From NCBI GenBank assembly GCA_015654675.1, contig JAATGM010000026.1:1-34539 (forward strand): DNA of 34,539 nt, given 5' to 3'. Every line of letters begins with the position of its first letter. The first letter of the stretch is position 1. The notes under the pieces are model-generated. The model saw only the letters and a list, made by a program, of their open reading frames with translations, ran no database searches and was not told the origin of the DNA. Below, in pieces: positions 1 through 7,898 of the stretch. The stretch comes from Planctomycetota bacterium (GTDB taxonomy: Bacteria > Planctomycetota > Phycisphaerae > UBA1845 > UTPLA1). The translations under genes were made by a program, and so were the position numbers.

Positions 1-825
1 ATCGCACGCCCGACCGCCATCGAAGAACTCCACAGCGCTCTGCGCCGCCAGATCGACGACGACATCCTCGCGCAGCCCGCCGCGACCATCCAGTCCATCT
101 TCGATCAACACGCCCTGGCCGCCCGCCGCGTCTCGCGCGCCACCTTCTACCGTTACGCCCGAAGACTGCGCCTCCTCCAGGCCGCCACCGACCTCGACCA
201 GCTCCTAGGCCCCGACGGCCCCCCGCGCGCCAAACTCTTCGCCGGAATCCAGAACGGCCTGCTCTACCAGCTCGCCGAAGCCGTCAACGCCGAAGAAATC
301 GACGCCGGCCTCATCCAGAAACTAACCCAGTCCCTCAAATCCATCGTCACCACCGACATAGCCCTGCAAGAACACGCGTCGCGCAGCGACGCGCTAGTCC
401 GAACCCCAAGCGCCAGCGCGGGCCGCGAAAACCAGCAACAACGAGCGATCAGCGATGATTTACCGAACGCCTCTGACCCGGAAATCCGAGCCCGAGGCGT
501 AAGCCCGGGAACGGTGTCACCCAACCATCGCGCGATCCCCAATAGAACCCCGTCAACCCACAGCGCTTCCCCGGCCCCTGAACCAGTCGAAGGGCGGAGT
601 ACCCGATGCGCAATCCGAACCCCAGGCGCAACCGCGGGTCGCGGAGAGCCATCCCCCGACCCATCCCTACCGCTCAACAAATCCTCGTCGCGCTCCTACC
701 CGGATCGCATCACGATGGCCGCCGATGGATGCGAACATCGCGAAGTGATATGCTCCGCCCGCCGAAACGGTCCGTGTGGGCCGCCCAGGCGCGATATCCC
801 AGAAAGGCCTGACGAAAATGAATAA
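1..825 (+). CDS. Possible Mu gp27-like (DUF3486-type) protein, C-terminal part, cut by the left edge
   Basis: The frame is open from base 1 to a TAA at 823-825, so the start lies outside the window. The first 120 or so visible residues look like real coding sequence: nearly every codon ends in C or G, and the protein is helical with a helix-turn-helix-like stretch, VSRATFYRYARRLR. In order and spacing this resembles the phage Mu gp27 family (small terminase-like), which has a similar 'SR..YRYGRKL' segment followed by helices. That is recognition from memory and is weak. From about base 360 the codon pattern breaks down and the protein becomes a Ser/Pro/Arg-rich tail that runs through a repeat at 575-594. 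The true gene may end or be frameshifted near there. No other phage gene is visible. The stop overlaps the next start (818) by 8 bp. Confidence 0.4.
   Translation: MARPTAIEELHSALRRQIDDDILAQPAATIQSIFDQHALAARRVSRATFYRYARRLRLLQAATDLDQLLGPDGPPRAKLFAGIQNGLLYQLAEAVNAEEIDAGLIQKLTQSLKSIVTTDIALQEHASRSDALVRTPSASAGRENQQQRAISDDLPNASDPEIRARGVSPGTVSPNHRAIPNRTPSTHSASPAPEPVEGRSTRCAIRTPGATAGRGEPSPDPSLPLNKSSSRSYPDRITMAADGCEHREVICSARRNGPCGPPRRDIPERPDENE
575..594 (+). repeat. REP-like 20-mer, degenerate copy
   Basis: The sequence CCCCTGAACCAGTCGAAGGG is a variant of the widespread bacterial element CCTGAGCCTGTCGAAGGG. A better copy lies inverted at 12680-12698. Here it falls inside the open frame that starts at the left edge and would be read as the peptide PEPVEGR, a typical mark of a repeat read as protein. 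Confidence 0.5.
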
Positions 826-1642
826 GCATCCCCTCGCGATGAAGTCCACTCTCGGCTTTTTGCTGCTCTCGTTGTCGTTTTCGATCATCGGATGCAGCCA
901 GACAGGCGGCGCAAAAAATTACTCCGCACACGGTGATGTCTATTACCTCGACGGCGCCGGCGGCGGCGGCCTGCTCAGCAACTGGGGCCGCGGCGTGAAG
1001 TCGGGCCTTCAAATGGCCAACTTCAATGGCAAGTTCATTGAGTTCCCGTGGGAGACCGGCATGGGCGTCGTTGCCGATCAGATCGCCAGCGACAACTACA
1101 AGCGCCAGAAGGGTGGCGAAGTCGCACGCATGATCTGCAATGCCCGCGCCGCCTACCCCGATGCCCCGATCACGCTCATGGGTCTTTCCGCCGGAACGGC
1201 CGTGGCCGTCTTCGCGCTCGAAGCCATGCCGGCCGGCTGCCAGGTCGACAATGTCGTCCTCCTCGGCGCGTCGATCGGCGCCGATTACAACCTGACTAAC
1301 GCACTGCGACACGTCAGCGGCCGCATGTACGTCTTCACCTCCGACAACGACGCCATCCTGAACTATGCCGTCCCCGCCCTCGGCACCGCCGACCGCCAGA
1401 GCGGCGACGTCCCCGCCGCCGGTCTGAACGGCTTCTATATGCCGCCCGGCGCAACGCAGGAAACGCGGCGGCTCTACTCGAAGGTCACCAACATCACCTG
1501 GCGGGCGTCGTTCGAGAAAGACGGCGACTGGGGCGGCCACACCGATACGACCTATCCCAAGTTTGTTCGCGACTACATCGCGCCGCTCATCCTCCAGGAA
1601 GGGCCGCAGAACATGCACCCGAACTGGCAGCGGCCGCGCTAA
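818..1642 (+). CDS. Lipoprotein with alpha/beta-hydrolase-like nucleophile motif
   Basis: A protein of 274 aa. The ATG at 818 is preceded by AGAAAGG (801-807), 10 bases upstream. The N-terminus is a lipoprotein signal: a basic start, a hydrophobic run and the lipobox IIGC with Cys26, so it is probably a lipid-anchored envelope protein. Residues 120-128 read LMGLSAGTA, a G-x-S-x-G nucleophile elbow (Ser124) after a strand, as in esterases and lipases. A later SDNDAI segment and a His in GGHTDT near the C-terminus could complete a triad; that assignment is inference. The substrate is unknown. The next gene, a CLC channel, starts 24 bp downstream on the same strand and may be co-transcribed. I do not recognise a named family. 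Confidence 0.75.
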   Translation: MNKHPLAMKSTLGFLLLSLSFSIIGCSQTGGAKNYSAHGDVYYLDGAGGGGLLSNWGRGVKSGLQMANFNGKFIEFPWETGMGVVADQIASDNYKRQKGGEVARMICNARAAYPDAPITLMGLSAGTAVAVFALEAMPAGCQVDNVVLLGASIGADYNLTNALRHVSGRMYVFTSDNDAILNYAVPALGTADRQSGDVPAAGLNGFYMPPGATQETRRLYSKVTNITWRASFEKDGDWGGHTDTTYPKFVRDYIAPLILQEGPQNMHPNWQRPR

Positions 1643-1666
1643 GGCGACTCCGACCGCCACTCACGA

Positions 1667-2992
1667 ATGGACCGAACAAACGCGAGCGCGACTTCGTCCG
1701 GCGACGGCGGGCTGTTTTCGCTGGCGGTGCTGTCGCTCATCGCGGGTGCGGCGGCCGGACTGGTCGGCGCGCTGTTTCGGCTCGCCCTCATGCGGGCCGA
1801 CTCGTTGCGTAGCGCGCTGATCGTCTGGGCGCACGGTCTTGGATTCGTCGGGTTCTTTCTGGCGGTCGCCGTCTGCGCGGTCGCGACGGCTATGGCGGCG
1901 TGGCTCGTTCGCCGCTTCTCGCCGCGCGCATCAGGCAGCGGCATTCCTGAGGTGGAAGCCGTTCTGAATGAGGAACTGCCCGAACCGCCGTTTCGACTTA
2001 TCCCGGTTAAGTTCGTCGGTGGCGTTTTGGCGATTGGGTCGGGGTTGGCGCTGGGCCGCGAGGGCCCGAGTGTCCACATGGGCGGGAGCATCGCCCACCT
2101 GGTGGCGAAACTGGCGCGACGCAGCTGGTCCGATTGTCGCGTGCTGCTCGCGGCCGGCGCAGGCGCCGGACTCGCGACCGCGTTCGGAGCGCCGGTCGCC
2201 GGCGCGGTGTTCGTGCTGGAAGAGCTGGTTCGCAAGTTCGACACGCGCATCACAATCGCGACGTTCGGCGCGTCGGCCGCGGCCATCGCCGTGAGCCGTC
2301 GAATTCTGGGCGATGCGCCCGATTTTCAGGTGCCTCCGCTGCCATATACGCATTTGAGCATGTGGAGTGCGTTTCTGGTGCTCGGGATCGTCGCCGGGCT
2401 GCTGGGCGTTGCTTACAACCGCTCGATCATCGGAGCTCTGGCGGTTTCAGATCGGCTCGCACGCTGGCCCGTCGAATTGCGTGCCGCGGTGGTGGGCGCG
2501 CTGGTCGGAATCGTCGCATGGTTCTGGCCCGGCCTGGTTGGGGGCGGCGATCCGGTCACGCAGCGCATGCTCTCGGGCGGGGATGCGATCGGAACTGTCG
2601 CGCTTATTTTCCTGCTCCGGTTTGGGCTTGGGTCGCTGTCTTATTCCGCCCGCACGCCGGGCGGGCTCTTCGCGCCGATGCTCGTGCTGGGCACGCAGGT
2701 GGGGCTGATCTTCGGTGCGGCGTGGGCGAAATCTTTCGGAGTGACGCTGGCCCATCCGACGGCGATGGGAATCGTCGGCATGGCGGCGTTTTTCACCGCG
2801 GTGGTTCGCGCCCCGATTACCGGCATCATTCTCGTGACCGAGATGACCGGCAGCTTCACGCTGCTCTTGCCGATGCTCGCGGCCGGCTTTGCCGCGATGG
2901 CGGTGCCGACGATGCTGGGCGACGCGCCGATTTATGACGCGCTTCACGAACGGACGCTGCGCGGCCTGCGCGCGGGGCGGCGTTCAGAATAA
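1667..2992 (+). CDS. CLC-type chloride channel / H+:Cl- antiporter
   Basis: A 441-aa polytopic membrane protein of the voltage-gated chloride channel family. The family's anion-path motifs are present in order: GSGIP (90-94), GREGP (130-134, gating glutamate Glu132) and PGGLFAP (331-337). The internal proton-site region reads APVAGAVFVLEEL, keeping the Glu-Glu pair (185-186) that in E. coli ClcA contains the proton-transfer glutamate Glu203. Having both glutamates suggests an H+/Cl- exchanger rather than a passive channel (inference from family knowledge). There is no C-terminal CBS pair; the protein ends shortly after the last helix, as in short bacterial members. No clear Shine-Dalgarno precedes the ATG. 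The 3' end overlaps the convergent ABC gene by 9 bp, and no terminator is visible. Confidence 0.93.
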   Translation: MDRTNASATSSGDGGLFSLAVLSLIAGAAAGLVGALFRLALMRADSLRSALIVWAHGLGFVGFFLAVAVCAVATAMAAWLVRRFSPRASGSGIPEVEAVLNEELPEPPFRLIPVKFVGGVLAIGSGLALGREGPSVHMGGSIAHLVAKLARRSWSDCRVLLAAGAGAGLATAFGAPVAGAVFVLEELVRKFDTRITIATFGASAAAIAVSRRILGDAPDFQVPPLPYTHLSMWSAFLVLGIVAGLLGVAYNRSIIGALAVSDRLARWPVELRAAVVGALVGIVAWFWPGLVGGGDPVTQRMLSGGDAIGTVALIFLLRFGLGSLSYSARTPGGLFAPMLVLGTQVGLIFGAAWAKSFGVTLAHPTAMGIVGMAAFFTAVVRAPITGIILVTEMTGSFTLLLPMLAAGFAAMAVPTMLGDAPIYDALHERTLRGLRAGRRSE

Positions 2993-4249
2993 CCCGACGG
3001 GTTGGAGTGCTTTGGGGATCTCGACGTCGAACTGCGGGCGCTGGGGATTGGCGTCGACCTCGATGTGTGGATCAAGAAAGACACAGCCGCCCGGCGGCGG
3101 GCCGACGACTTCGAGTTCGATGGCATGCGACTGTTCGACGGCATAAAGCGACGCGTCGCGGTCGCGGACGTGGAGACCGATCGCGTAGCGGCCGGGCGGG
3201 ACGTTGAGTTCGAATGCGCATCGGACGGAGCGTGTTTCGCCGGCCTGGGCGGGGGCGAAGGCGAGGTCTTGCCGCGAGCTGCTGGTTTCGTAAAGCGTGG
3301 TCTGATCGGCCAGCGAAATGAGAGAGAAGCCGAATGACGGCGCGGGGACAGGGAGGTTGAAGCTTACGGAGTATTCGAAGGTCAACGTCTGTCCGGGGCC
3401 GGCCGCGTGGACGACGCGCCCGGATACATCGACGATTCGCGAGTTGATAACGATGGCGGCGGGTCGTCCATCGTCGGTCGATAATCGGATCGACGCCGAG
3501 GCGAGGTCGCGGTAACGGGCGACTGCCTCGGCGGGCGGGCCGTGGAAGGCGGGGCGGCCGGCGACCAGCACGAGCACGGACGAGCAGAAGCGGCGAACCG
3601 TTTCGAGGTCATGCGAGACGAAGACCACCGCCGCGCCGGCGGCGCGGGCGGCGTACATGCGATCGAGGCAGCGGGTGCGGAAGGCGCGGTCGCCGACGGA
3701 GAGCACTTCGTCGACGAGGAGGACCGGCGCGTCGAGATGGGCGGCGATCGCGAAGCCGAGCCGGGCCTGCATGCCGCTGCTATAGCGCTTGACCGGCTCG
3801 TCGAGGGCGTCGGCGATTTCGGCGAAGGCGACGATGTCGTCGAAGCGGCGGTTGATCGCACGGCGCGGCATGCCGAGGATAGCGCCGTTGAGGTGAATGT
3901 TTTCGCGGCCCGAGAGATCGGGGTGGAAGCCGGCGCCGAGTTCGATGAGGGCCGAGACGCGGCCGCTGATGTCGAGCGTGCCGCCGTCGGGCCGGAGGAT
4001 GCCGGCCATGAGTTTGAGCAGGGTGCTCTTGCCGGCGCCGTTGGGGCCGATGACGCCGAGGGCCTCGCCCGGACGAATAACAAAGCTGACTCCGTCGACG
4101 GCCCAGAAGCTGCGATTTGCCGGCTCGTTTGTTGCGCGGCGGCGCGAGGCGAGGCCGGCGATGAGGTCGCGAAGCGAGCTGTGCCGGTTCGCGGCGCGGA
4201 AGCGCTTGCGGAGGTTTTCGGCGCGGATAATCGGTTCAGCTTGCGGCAC
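2984..4249 (-). CDS. Polysaccharide/teichoic-acid export ABC transporter ATP-binding protein (Wzt/TagH-like)
   Basis: A 421-aa cytoplasmic ATPase that would energise export of a lipid-linked glycan across the inner membrane. It has Walker A GPNGAGKS (68-75), the family-typical ELGAGFHPDLSGREN block (about 103-117), signature SSGMQ (157-161), Walker B LLVDE (177-181) and the switch His in VSHD (His213). After about residue 245 comes a beta-rich region like the Wzt C-terminal domain, which in O-antigen exporters binds the end of the glycan chain. The start codon is GTG. No matching permease (Wzm/TagG) or glycan gene cluster is visible, so this looks like an orphan ATPase. The Kelch gene lies 46 bp upstream on the same strand. 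The gene ends tail-to-tail with the CLC gene, overlapping it by 9 bp. Confidence 0.9.
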   Translation of the reverse strand: MPQAEPIIRAENLRKRFRAANRHSSLRDLIAGLASRRRATNEPANRSFWAVDGVSFVIRPGEALGVIGPNGAGKSTLLKLMAGILRPDGGTLDISGRVSALIELGAGFHPDLSGRENIHLNGAILGMPRRAINRRFDDIVAFAEIADALDEPVKRYSSGMQARLGFAIAAHLDAPVLLVDEVLSVGDRAFRTRCLDRMYAARAAGAAVVFVSHDLETVRRFCSSVLVLVAGRPAFHGPPAEAVARYRDLASASIRLSTDDGRPAAIVINSRIVDVSGRVVHAAGPGQTLTFEYSVSFNLPVPAPSFGFSLISLADQTTLYETSSSRQDLAFAPAQAGETRSVRCAFELNVPPGRYAIGLHVRDRDASLYAVEQSHAIELEVVGPPPGGCVFLDPHIEVDANPQRPQFDVEIPKALQPVGLF

Positions 4250-4295
4250 GAATTTGTCTCAACGACTGTTGAGAATATCGTCGTCGCGAGCCGGG

Positions 4296-5552
4296 CTACT
4301 CGATCGAAAGCAACACGCCGGCGTGCTCGATGGCCGGGAGCGGTAGATCGACCGACGGGGTAAAGCTGTTGTCGGCGGGGCTATAGATTTCGGTGCTGGC
4401 GGGGGTGTCGCCGTTGGCGGTGAAACCGCCGGAGATGAAGACAGTCCCGTCGGCCTGGAGCACGGCGCAGTGCTGACTTCGCGGAATTGTCATGTCACCG
4501 ATTTTCGTAAACTGATTTGTGGCGGGGTCGAAGAGTTCGGCTGACGAGAGGGCATTGACATTGTGCACCGCGTCGTAGCCGCCGAGGACGAGGACGAGGC
4601 CCGAGTCGAGCTTGGTGAGGGATGAGCCGTAGCCGTGTTCGTCGGTGGTCAAGCCGACGGTGGAGAATGTGCCGGTATTGGGATCAAAGACTTCGGCCTG
4701 TTTGACCGAGTTGAAGCAGGCCACGAGCACGCGGCCGTCGTTGAGGGTGACGGCCTGGTGACCCGAGCGGATGTGGTGCATGGACCCGGTCGGGGTGAAC
4801 TGGCCGGTGGTGGGATCGTAGATCTCGGCGGTGTCGAACGAGTTAAAGCCGTCGGTGCCGCCGGCGATGAGAACACGACCATCGAGCAGCGGGGAGGCGG
4901 TGTGGTTCATGCGATGGGCCCCCAACTCGCCGGTCGGGGCGAGCTGCATGGCGACCGGGTCGAAAATCTCGCATGACGTGAGCGCGTTGGTGGGGAACGT
5001 GCCATCCCAGCCGCCGGTGATGAGGACGCGGCCGTCGAGGAGCGCGGTCACGGTGTGGCTGGTGCGCGGGTGGGCCATGGTGAAGCCGCGCCACGAGTCG
5101 GTGGGGGCGTCGTAGAGATAGGCCTGGTTGCTGGCGAACTGGGTGGTGGTCTGGCCGACGCCACCGGCGAAGAAGGCCTGGGTCGGCGCGTCGGCGGCGC
5201 TGCGAGCGGAGCGCGTGGCGCGGTCGGGGATGATGCTGCGATGGGCGGATGCACCGCGCGCCATGGCGGCGACCTTGGCCGCGCCGCCGAGGCATTTGTG
5301 CGGATCGCCGGGCGGGATGGTCCAGCTTTCGACGACCTCGTAGGCGTGGACGGAGTTGTTCCACTTCCAGTAGGCGCAAATCGTGCGTTTGCCGCCGGTG
5401 GTCATGATGAGACGGGCCGTGGTGACAAATTCGCCGGCCGGACCGAAGTCGCCGGGGACGCCCTCTTCGCCGCAGCCGGCCGCGAGAAGATAGATCAGGC
5501 CGGCGACGCAGAGGGCAGAGCGGACGGACTTTCGGCGTTTGCGCGGATGCAT
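4296..5552 (-). CDS. Kelch-repeat lipoprotein
   Basis: A protein of 418 aa. The start ATG has a good Shine-Dalgarno, GGAGG, 9 bases upstream. The N-terminus is basic, then hydrophobic, ending in LLAAGC (lipobox Cys about 27), so the product is probably anchored in the envelope. From about residue 125 to the end there are repeated blades of the form 'DGRVLI(T/A)GG ... AEIYDP.TGQFTPTG', the Kelch-type beta-propeller pattern (about five to six copies). Such propellers usually bind other proteins or glycans; no enzyme motif is seen. It lies directly upstream of the Wzt-like ATPase gene (46 bp), probably in the same transcript. A link to glycan export is only a suggestion from position. Confidence 0.85.
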   Translation of the reverse strand: MHPRKRRKSVRSALCVAGLIYLLAAGCGEEGVPGDFGPAGEFVTTARLIMTTGGKRTICAYWKWNNSVHAYEVVESWTIPPGDPHKCLGGAAKVAAMARGASAHRSIIPDRATRSARSAADAPTQAFFAGGVGQTTTQFASNQAYLYDAPTDSWRGFTMAHPRTSHTVTALLDGRVLITGGWDGTFPTNALTSCEIFDPVAMQLAPTGELGAHRMNHTASPLLDGRVLIAGGTDGFNSFDTAEIYDPTTGQFTPTGSMHHIRSGHQAVTLNDGRVLVACFNSVKQAEVFDPNTGTFSTVGLTTDEHGYGSSLTKLDSGLVLVLGGYDAVHNVNALSSAELFDPATNQFTKIGDMTIPRSQHCAVLQADGTVFISGGFTANGDTPASTEIYSPADNSFTPSVDLPLPAIEHAGVLLSIE

Positions 5553-5763
5553 GGGATTGGCCTCCAGCCATTGAATGCGAGGTCCGGGCGATTGGATCCC
5601 CCAAGCGACCCGATCGGTTTCAAATCATTGCGCCCGTTGTGGGTGGCGGGGGCCGATTTTTTTCACATTGTGTGGTTGAGGCGGCGGGGGGAGGGGCGAT
5701 TGCGGATATCGGACTGGGGGTTGCGGGTCGGCGCCTGGGGTCATCGGCGACCTGGGCTCGATC

Positions 5764-5790
5764 GTGAGATTCGTGAGATTCGTGAGATTT
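5764..5790 (+). repeat. Tandem 9-bp repeat, three copies
   Basis: GTGAGATTC occurs three times in a row (the last copy ends in T). Related words (GAGATTCGTGAG, GAGATTTGTGAGATTC) recur at about 5955-5985. Being a multiple of three, the repeat gives an ESH/SHE repeat peptide in one frame, which should not be mistaken for a gene. Confidence 0.8.
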
Positions 5791-6059
5791 CATCAGACGA
5801 CCGGAGTCTGAATTTAACTCCTCGCTGGTTCTCGGGTTAGCGCGTTCGCCCGGATCTTGCCCCCCTCGTGATTCTTGAGACAAATGAGATTCGGTGCGGT
5901 CCGGTTTGCGGGGGACTTGAGACCTGAGTCCTGGGTCTTGAGACGAGACTTGAGATGAGATTCGTGAGATGAGATTTGTGAGATTCGTTGCAAGAGCTCA
6001 ATCTCGCGGGGAACGCGCGTGGTCGGATTCACTTTTCAAAGAGCATTCGCTTACGCGAA

Positions 6060-6097
6060 CCCTCACCTCGCCCCCTTTTCCCCGAATGAGGTGAGGG
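6060..6097. repeat. Inverted repeat, 10-bp arms
   Basis: CCCTCACCTC (6060-6069) and GAGGTGAGGG (6088-6097) are perfect complements with an 18-base C-rich loop. It lies about 200 bp beyond the end of the minus-strand lipoprotein operon and could fold in its 3' transcript, but no T-run follows on either strand. A dispersed genomic repeat is as likely as a terminator. Confidence 0.55.
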
Positions 6098-6296
6098 GTT
6101 TGGGCGGGGATTCGGCGCTGGCCGCTTGGACGGCTTCTTGCGCACGGAAACCCCGGATTGCCCGCCAACATAATGACGAGCGTTCGGCAAATGTTAGTAT
6201 ATAGTTTGGATAAGTCAAGTGAGAGATCGTTCGCCATTTGCATGCTCGGGCGCTTCGAGCCCGGTCCACCGCCCACCGTCAGATTCGTTGGCGCGG

Positions 6297-7082
6297 TTAA
6301 TCGGAATCGTACATGCCGCAGGTGTGATAGAAGGATGGATAAGGGGCAGGAGAAGTCCGAGCTTTGTCAAAATCTTTGTTTGGCAGGCGTGTCACTCCTA
6401 GTAGAACGGTGTGATGAGCGGGAAACTCCTGCACGCGACTAAACACGCCGAAGACTCGTACCTGGCTCAGCTTGTCGACAATTGCAACCGGGCCGCCGGA
6501 ACAGCCATGCAGGTCGCGCGTCGGACCTGAGAGCCAAACCATGCAGGGGCCGTCGTTGGAATACTCGGGTGTCACGACGCGGGCGGTGAATATCTCCGCT
6601 TTGCGCTGGGCGTGCTCGACGGAGTCGTAGTTATTGACCGGCGGACGAACCGGGAAGCCGCCGATGAAGACCAGGTCGCCGGCGCGGAGTTCGACTGTTG
6701 GGTCGATGATGTTCGGCTTGAAGCGATCCTGCAGACCGCGAATCACGATCCAATCGTCCTGCGATTGAACGGGCTTCTTTCGACGAATCCATCCCTGGGA
6801 TTGCGGGATGCGCATCGGCGCAGCACCAGCGGAGACCTGTTCGGTGTTTCCGCTCAACGCATGGGCGGCCATGACGACGTTGCGTTTCGAGACCGGAAAA
6901 CCGGATGAGCCGCTAGTGTCAAAAATGGGGACGACCTGAAGATCGCGCTCGATGATTTTCAACGCCTCGGCCTCGGCGGGCGTCTGGGGCGTCGGCGGTT
7001 TGAGGGCAGCGCAGCCCGAAAGCGCGGCGGCGCTCAGGACAGCGAACAGGACCGGTCGATTTGTCGAGCGGCGGCGTATCAT
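6297..7082 (-). CDS. Trypsin-like serine protease lipoprotein, copy 2
   Basis: A protein of 261 aa, last gene of the four-gene operon. I place the start at the ATG at 7082, because it overlaps the stop of the upstream gene as ATGA and leads straight into a lipoprotein signal (lipobox LSGC, Cys24); a longer frame upstream has no signal. The S1-like triad can be read as His74 in MAAHA, Asp110 in DDWIVI and Ser195 in HGCSGGP, the usual order and similar to AAHC / D-I-A / GDSGGP in trypsins. The product should be a lipid-anchored, probably periplasm-facing protease; its substrate is unknown. It is a paralog of the gene at 7899-8693, with the triad at the same spacing. Downstream lies the repeat-rich gene-free region. 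Confidence 0.8.
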   Translation of the reverse strand: MIRRRSTNRPVLFAVLSAAALSGCAALKPPTPQTPAEAEALKIIERDLQVVPIFDTSGSSGFPVSKRNVVMAAHALSGNTEQVSAGAAPMRIPQSQGWIRRKKPVQSQDDWIVIRGLQDRFKPNIIDPTVELRAGDLVFIGGFPVRPPVNNYDSVEHAQRKAEIFTARVVTPEYSNDGPCMVWLSGPTRDLHGCSGGPVAIVDKLSQVRVFGVFSRVQEFPAHHTVLLGVTRLPNKDFDKARTSPAPYPSFYHTCGMYDSD

Positions 7083-7867
7083 CCTTTGACCGGGTGAATT
7101 AGACGGTTCAACGGCAGGGCGGAGAGGATCGCGCCGCGGGCGGGGTCGTTCTGAATCTGGTTGAAGATAAGGGCTGCGATGCAGGGCGGTTCGCCAGGCC
7201 GAATAACAGCGACCGGGCCGCCGCGAAAGGCGCGGTAGTCTCCCGGCGGGGCCAATAGCCATATCAGGTGTTCGTCTATCGGGGCGGATAGCAAACCGGG
7301 CGGCAACTGATCGGGCCCGATCACGGTGGCGGACTGTTCACTTGCGGGTGCCGAGAGCGATTGCGATGGAGTCGTGTCGGTGGCGGGCGGAGCAAAACCG
7401 GCGATGCGGACGCACTGGCCGGGCTCAAGCGAGGCATCGGCGCAGAAGGTGTTGGCGAGGTGCGGCCGGCGGTTGTCGTGGAAGACGTCAAGCCGTGGGA
7501 CTTCATCAGCGCGACCGGGGGCCTTGAAAAATGCCTTGTGGTTGGTGAAGCCAAACGGGGCCGGAGCGCCTTCGACGATGACGGCCCAGGGCTCGTAGTC
7601 GGGTGAGTCCACCAGGGTGGCGAAGTCACGGCGTTCGATAGGTGTGCCAGCGCGGAGACCGGATTCGCCGGTGACGTGGAGGACGACGAGGGCGGAGTCG
7701 GGGGTGGTTGGGTCGGGGCGGGGTTGGTAGCTGGCGGTTTGAGCGGCGCAGCCGGCGAGGAGGCATGCCGCAAGAGTGAAGTAACCCAGCGTGTGAAGCA
7801 AGCGAATTGGATTGGCACGATTGGAACAGTGCGCTGGCCTGGATCGTGAGTGTAGCGAACGAGGCAT
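7079..7867 (-). CDS. Pseudoprotease lipoprotein (trypsin-like fold without catalytic Ser), copy 2
   Basis: A protein of 262 aa with a long basic N-terminus and lipobox LLAGC (Cys40). A shorter start (for example a TTG near residue 23) is possible, since no Shine-Dalgarno precedes the ATG. Towards the C-terminus, LLAPPGDYRAFRGGPVAVI (residues 204-222) aligns with LLGPPGDFHGCSGGPAAIV of the neighbouring protease: the G-C-S-G-G-P active-site loop has become A-F-R-G-G-P, so the nucleophile Ser is replaced by Arg215. An upstream V-R-I-A-G-F segment also matches the protease's V-F-I-G-G-F. No equivalent of the catalytic AAH motif is seen. It is therefore probably an inactive relative that partners, protects or regulates the protease encoded next, to which it is coupled by ATGA (7079-7082). 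Confidence 0.75.
   Translation of the reverse strand: MPRSLHSRSRPAHCSNRANPIRLLHTLGYFTLAACLLAGCAAQTASYQPRPDPTTPDSALVVLHVTGESGLRAGTPIERRDFATLVDSPDYEPWAVIVEGAPAPFGFTNHKAFFKAPGRADEVPRLDVFHDNRRPHLANTFCADASLEPGQCVRIAGFAPPATDTTPSQSLSAPASEQSATVIGPDQLPPGLLSAPIDEHLIWLLAPPGDYRAFRGGPVAVIRPGEPPCIAALIFNQIQNDPARGAILSALPLNRLIHPVKG
7659..7762 (-). repeat. 104-bp near-identical block, copy in unit 2
   Basis: Pairs without gaps with 9255-9358, with four mismatches in 104 bp by eye. It encodes the lipobox region and the following 30 or so residues of the pseudoprotease. The flanking DNA of the two genes is far more diverged. Confidence 0.85.
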
Positions 7868-7898
7868 CTCGATAGATTATTAGCGCGCGAGTGAGGGG

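Larger units (their letters stand above)
5553..6296. other. Gene-free region of 744 bp with short repeats
   Basis: No convincing gene on either strand: the open frames here are short, have repeat-like composition (for example SHESHESH) and lack ribosome sites. The stretch holds a tandem 9-mer (5764-5790), a degenerate second patch of the same GAGATTCGTGAG-type words (about 5940-5985), a run of GACTTGAGAC/GTCTTGAGAC-like words (5918-5950), a 10-bp inverted repeat (6060-6097) and an AT-rich patch (6190-6216) that stands out from the GC-rich surroundings. It separates the Kelch/ABC operon from the 3' end of the duplicated lipoprotein operon, both on the minus strand, so it should hold the Kelch promoter. 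I could not identify a clear one. Confidence 0.7.

Noticed and set aside
5764-5790. CRISPR-like array
   Set aside because: Nine-base units directly joined, without spacers and without cas genes.
5620-5883. Open frame with SHESHESH peptide
   Set aside because: Translation of a tandem 9-bp repeat; no ribosome site.
6178-6230. Promoter in the AT-rich patch (minus-strand TTGACT with TATACT nearby)
   Set aside because: The spacing between the hexamers is only 11 bases, and the next minus-strand gene start is over 600 bp away.
7083-7262. Longer N-terminus for the second protease copy
   Set aside because: It would run antisense-free through the end of the upstream gene in another frame and hides the lipoprotein signal; the ATGA start at 7082 is supported by the sister cassette.
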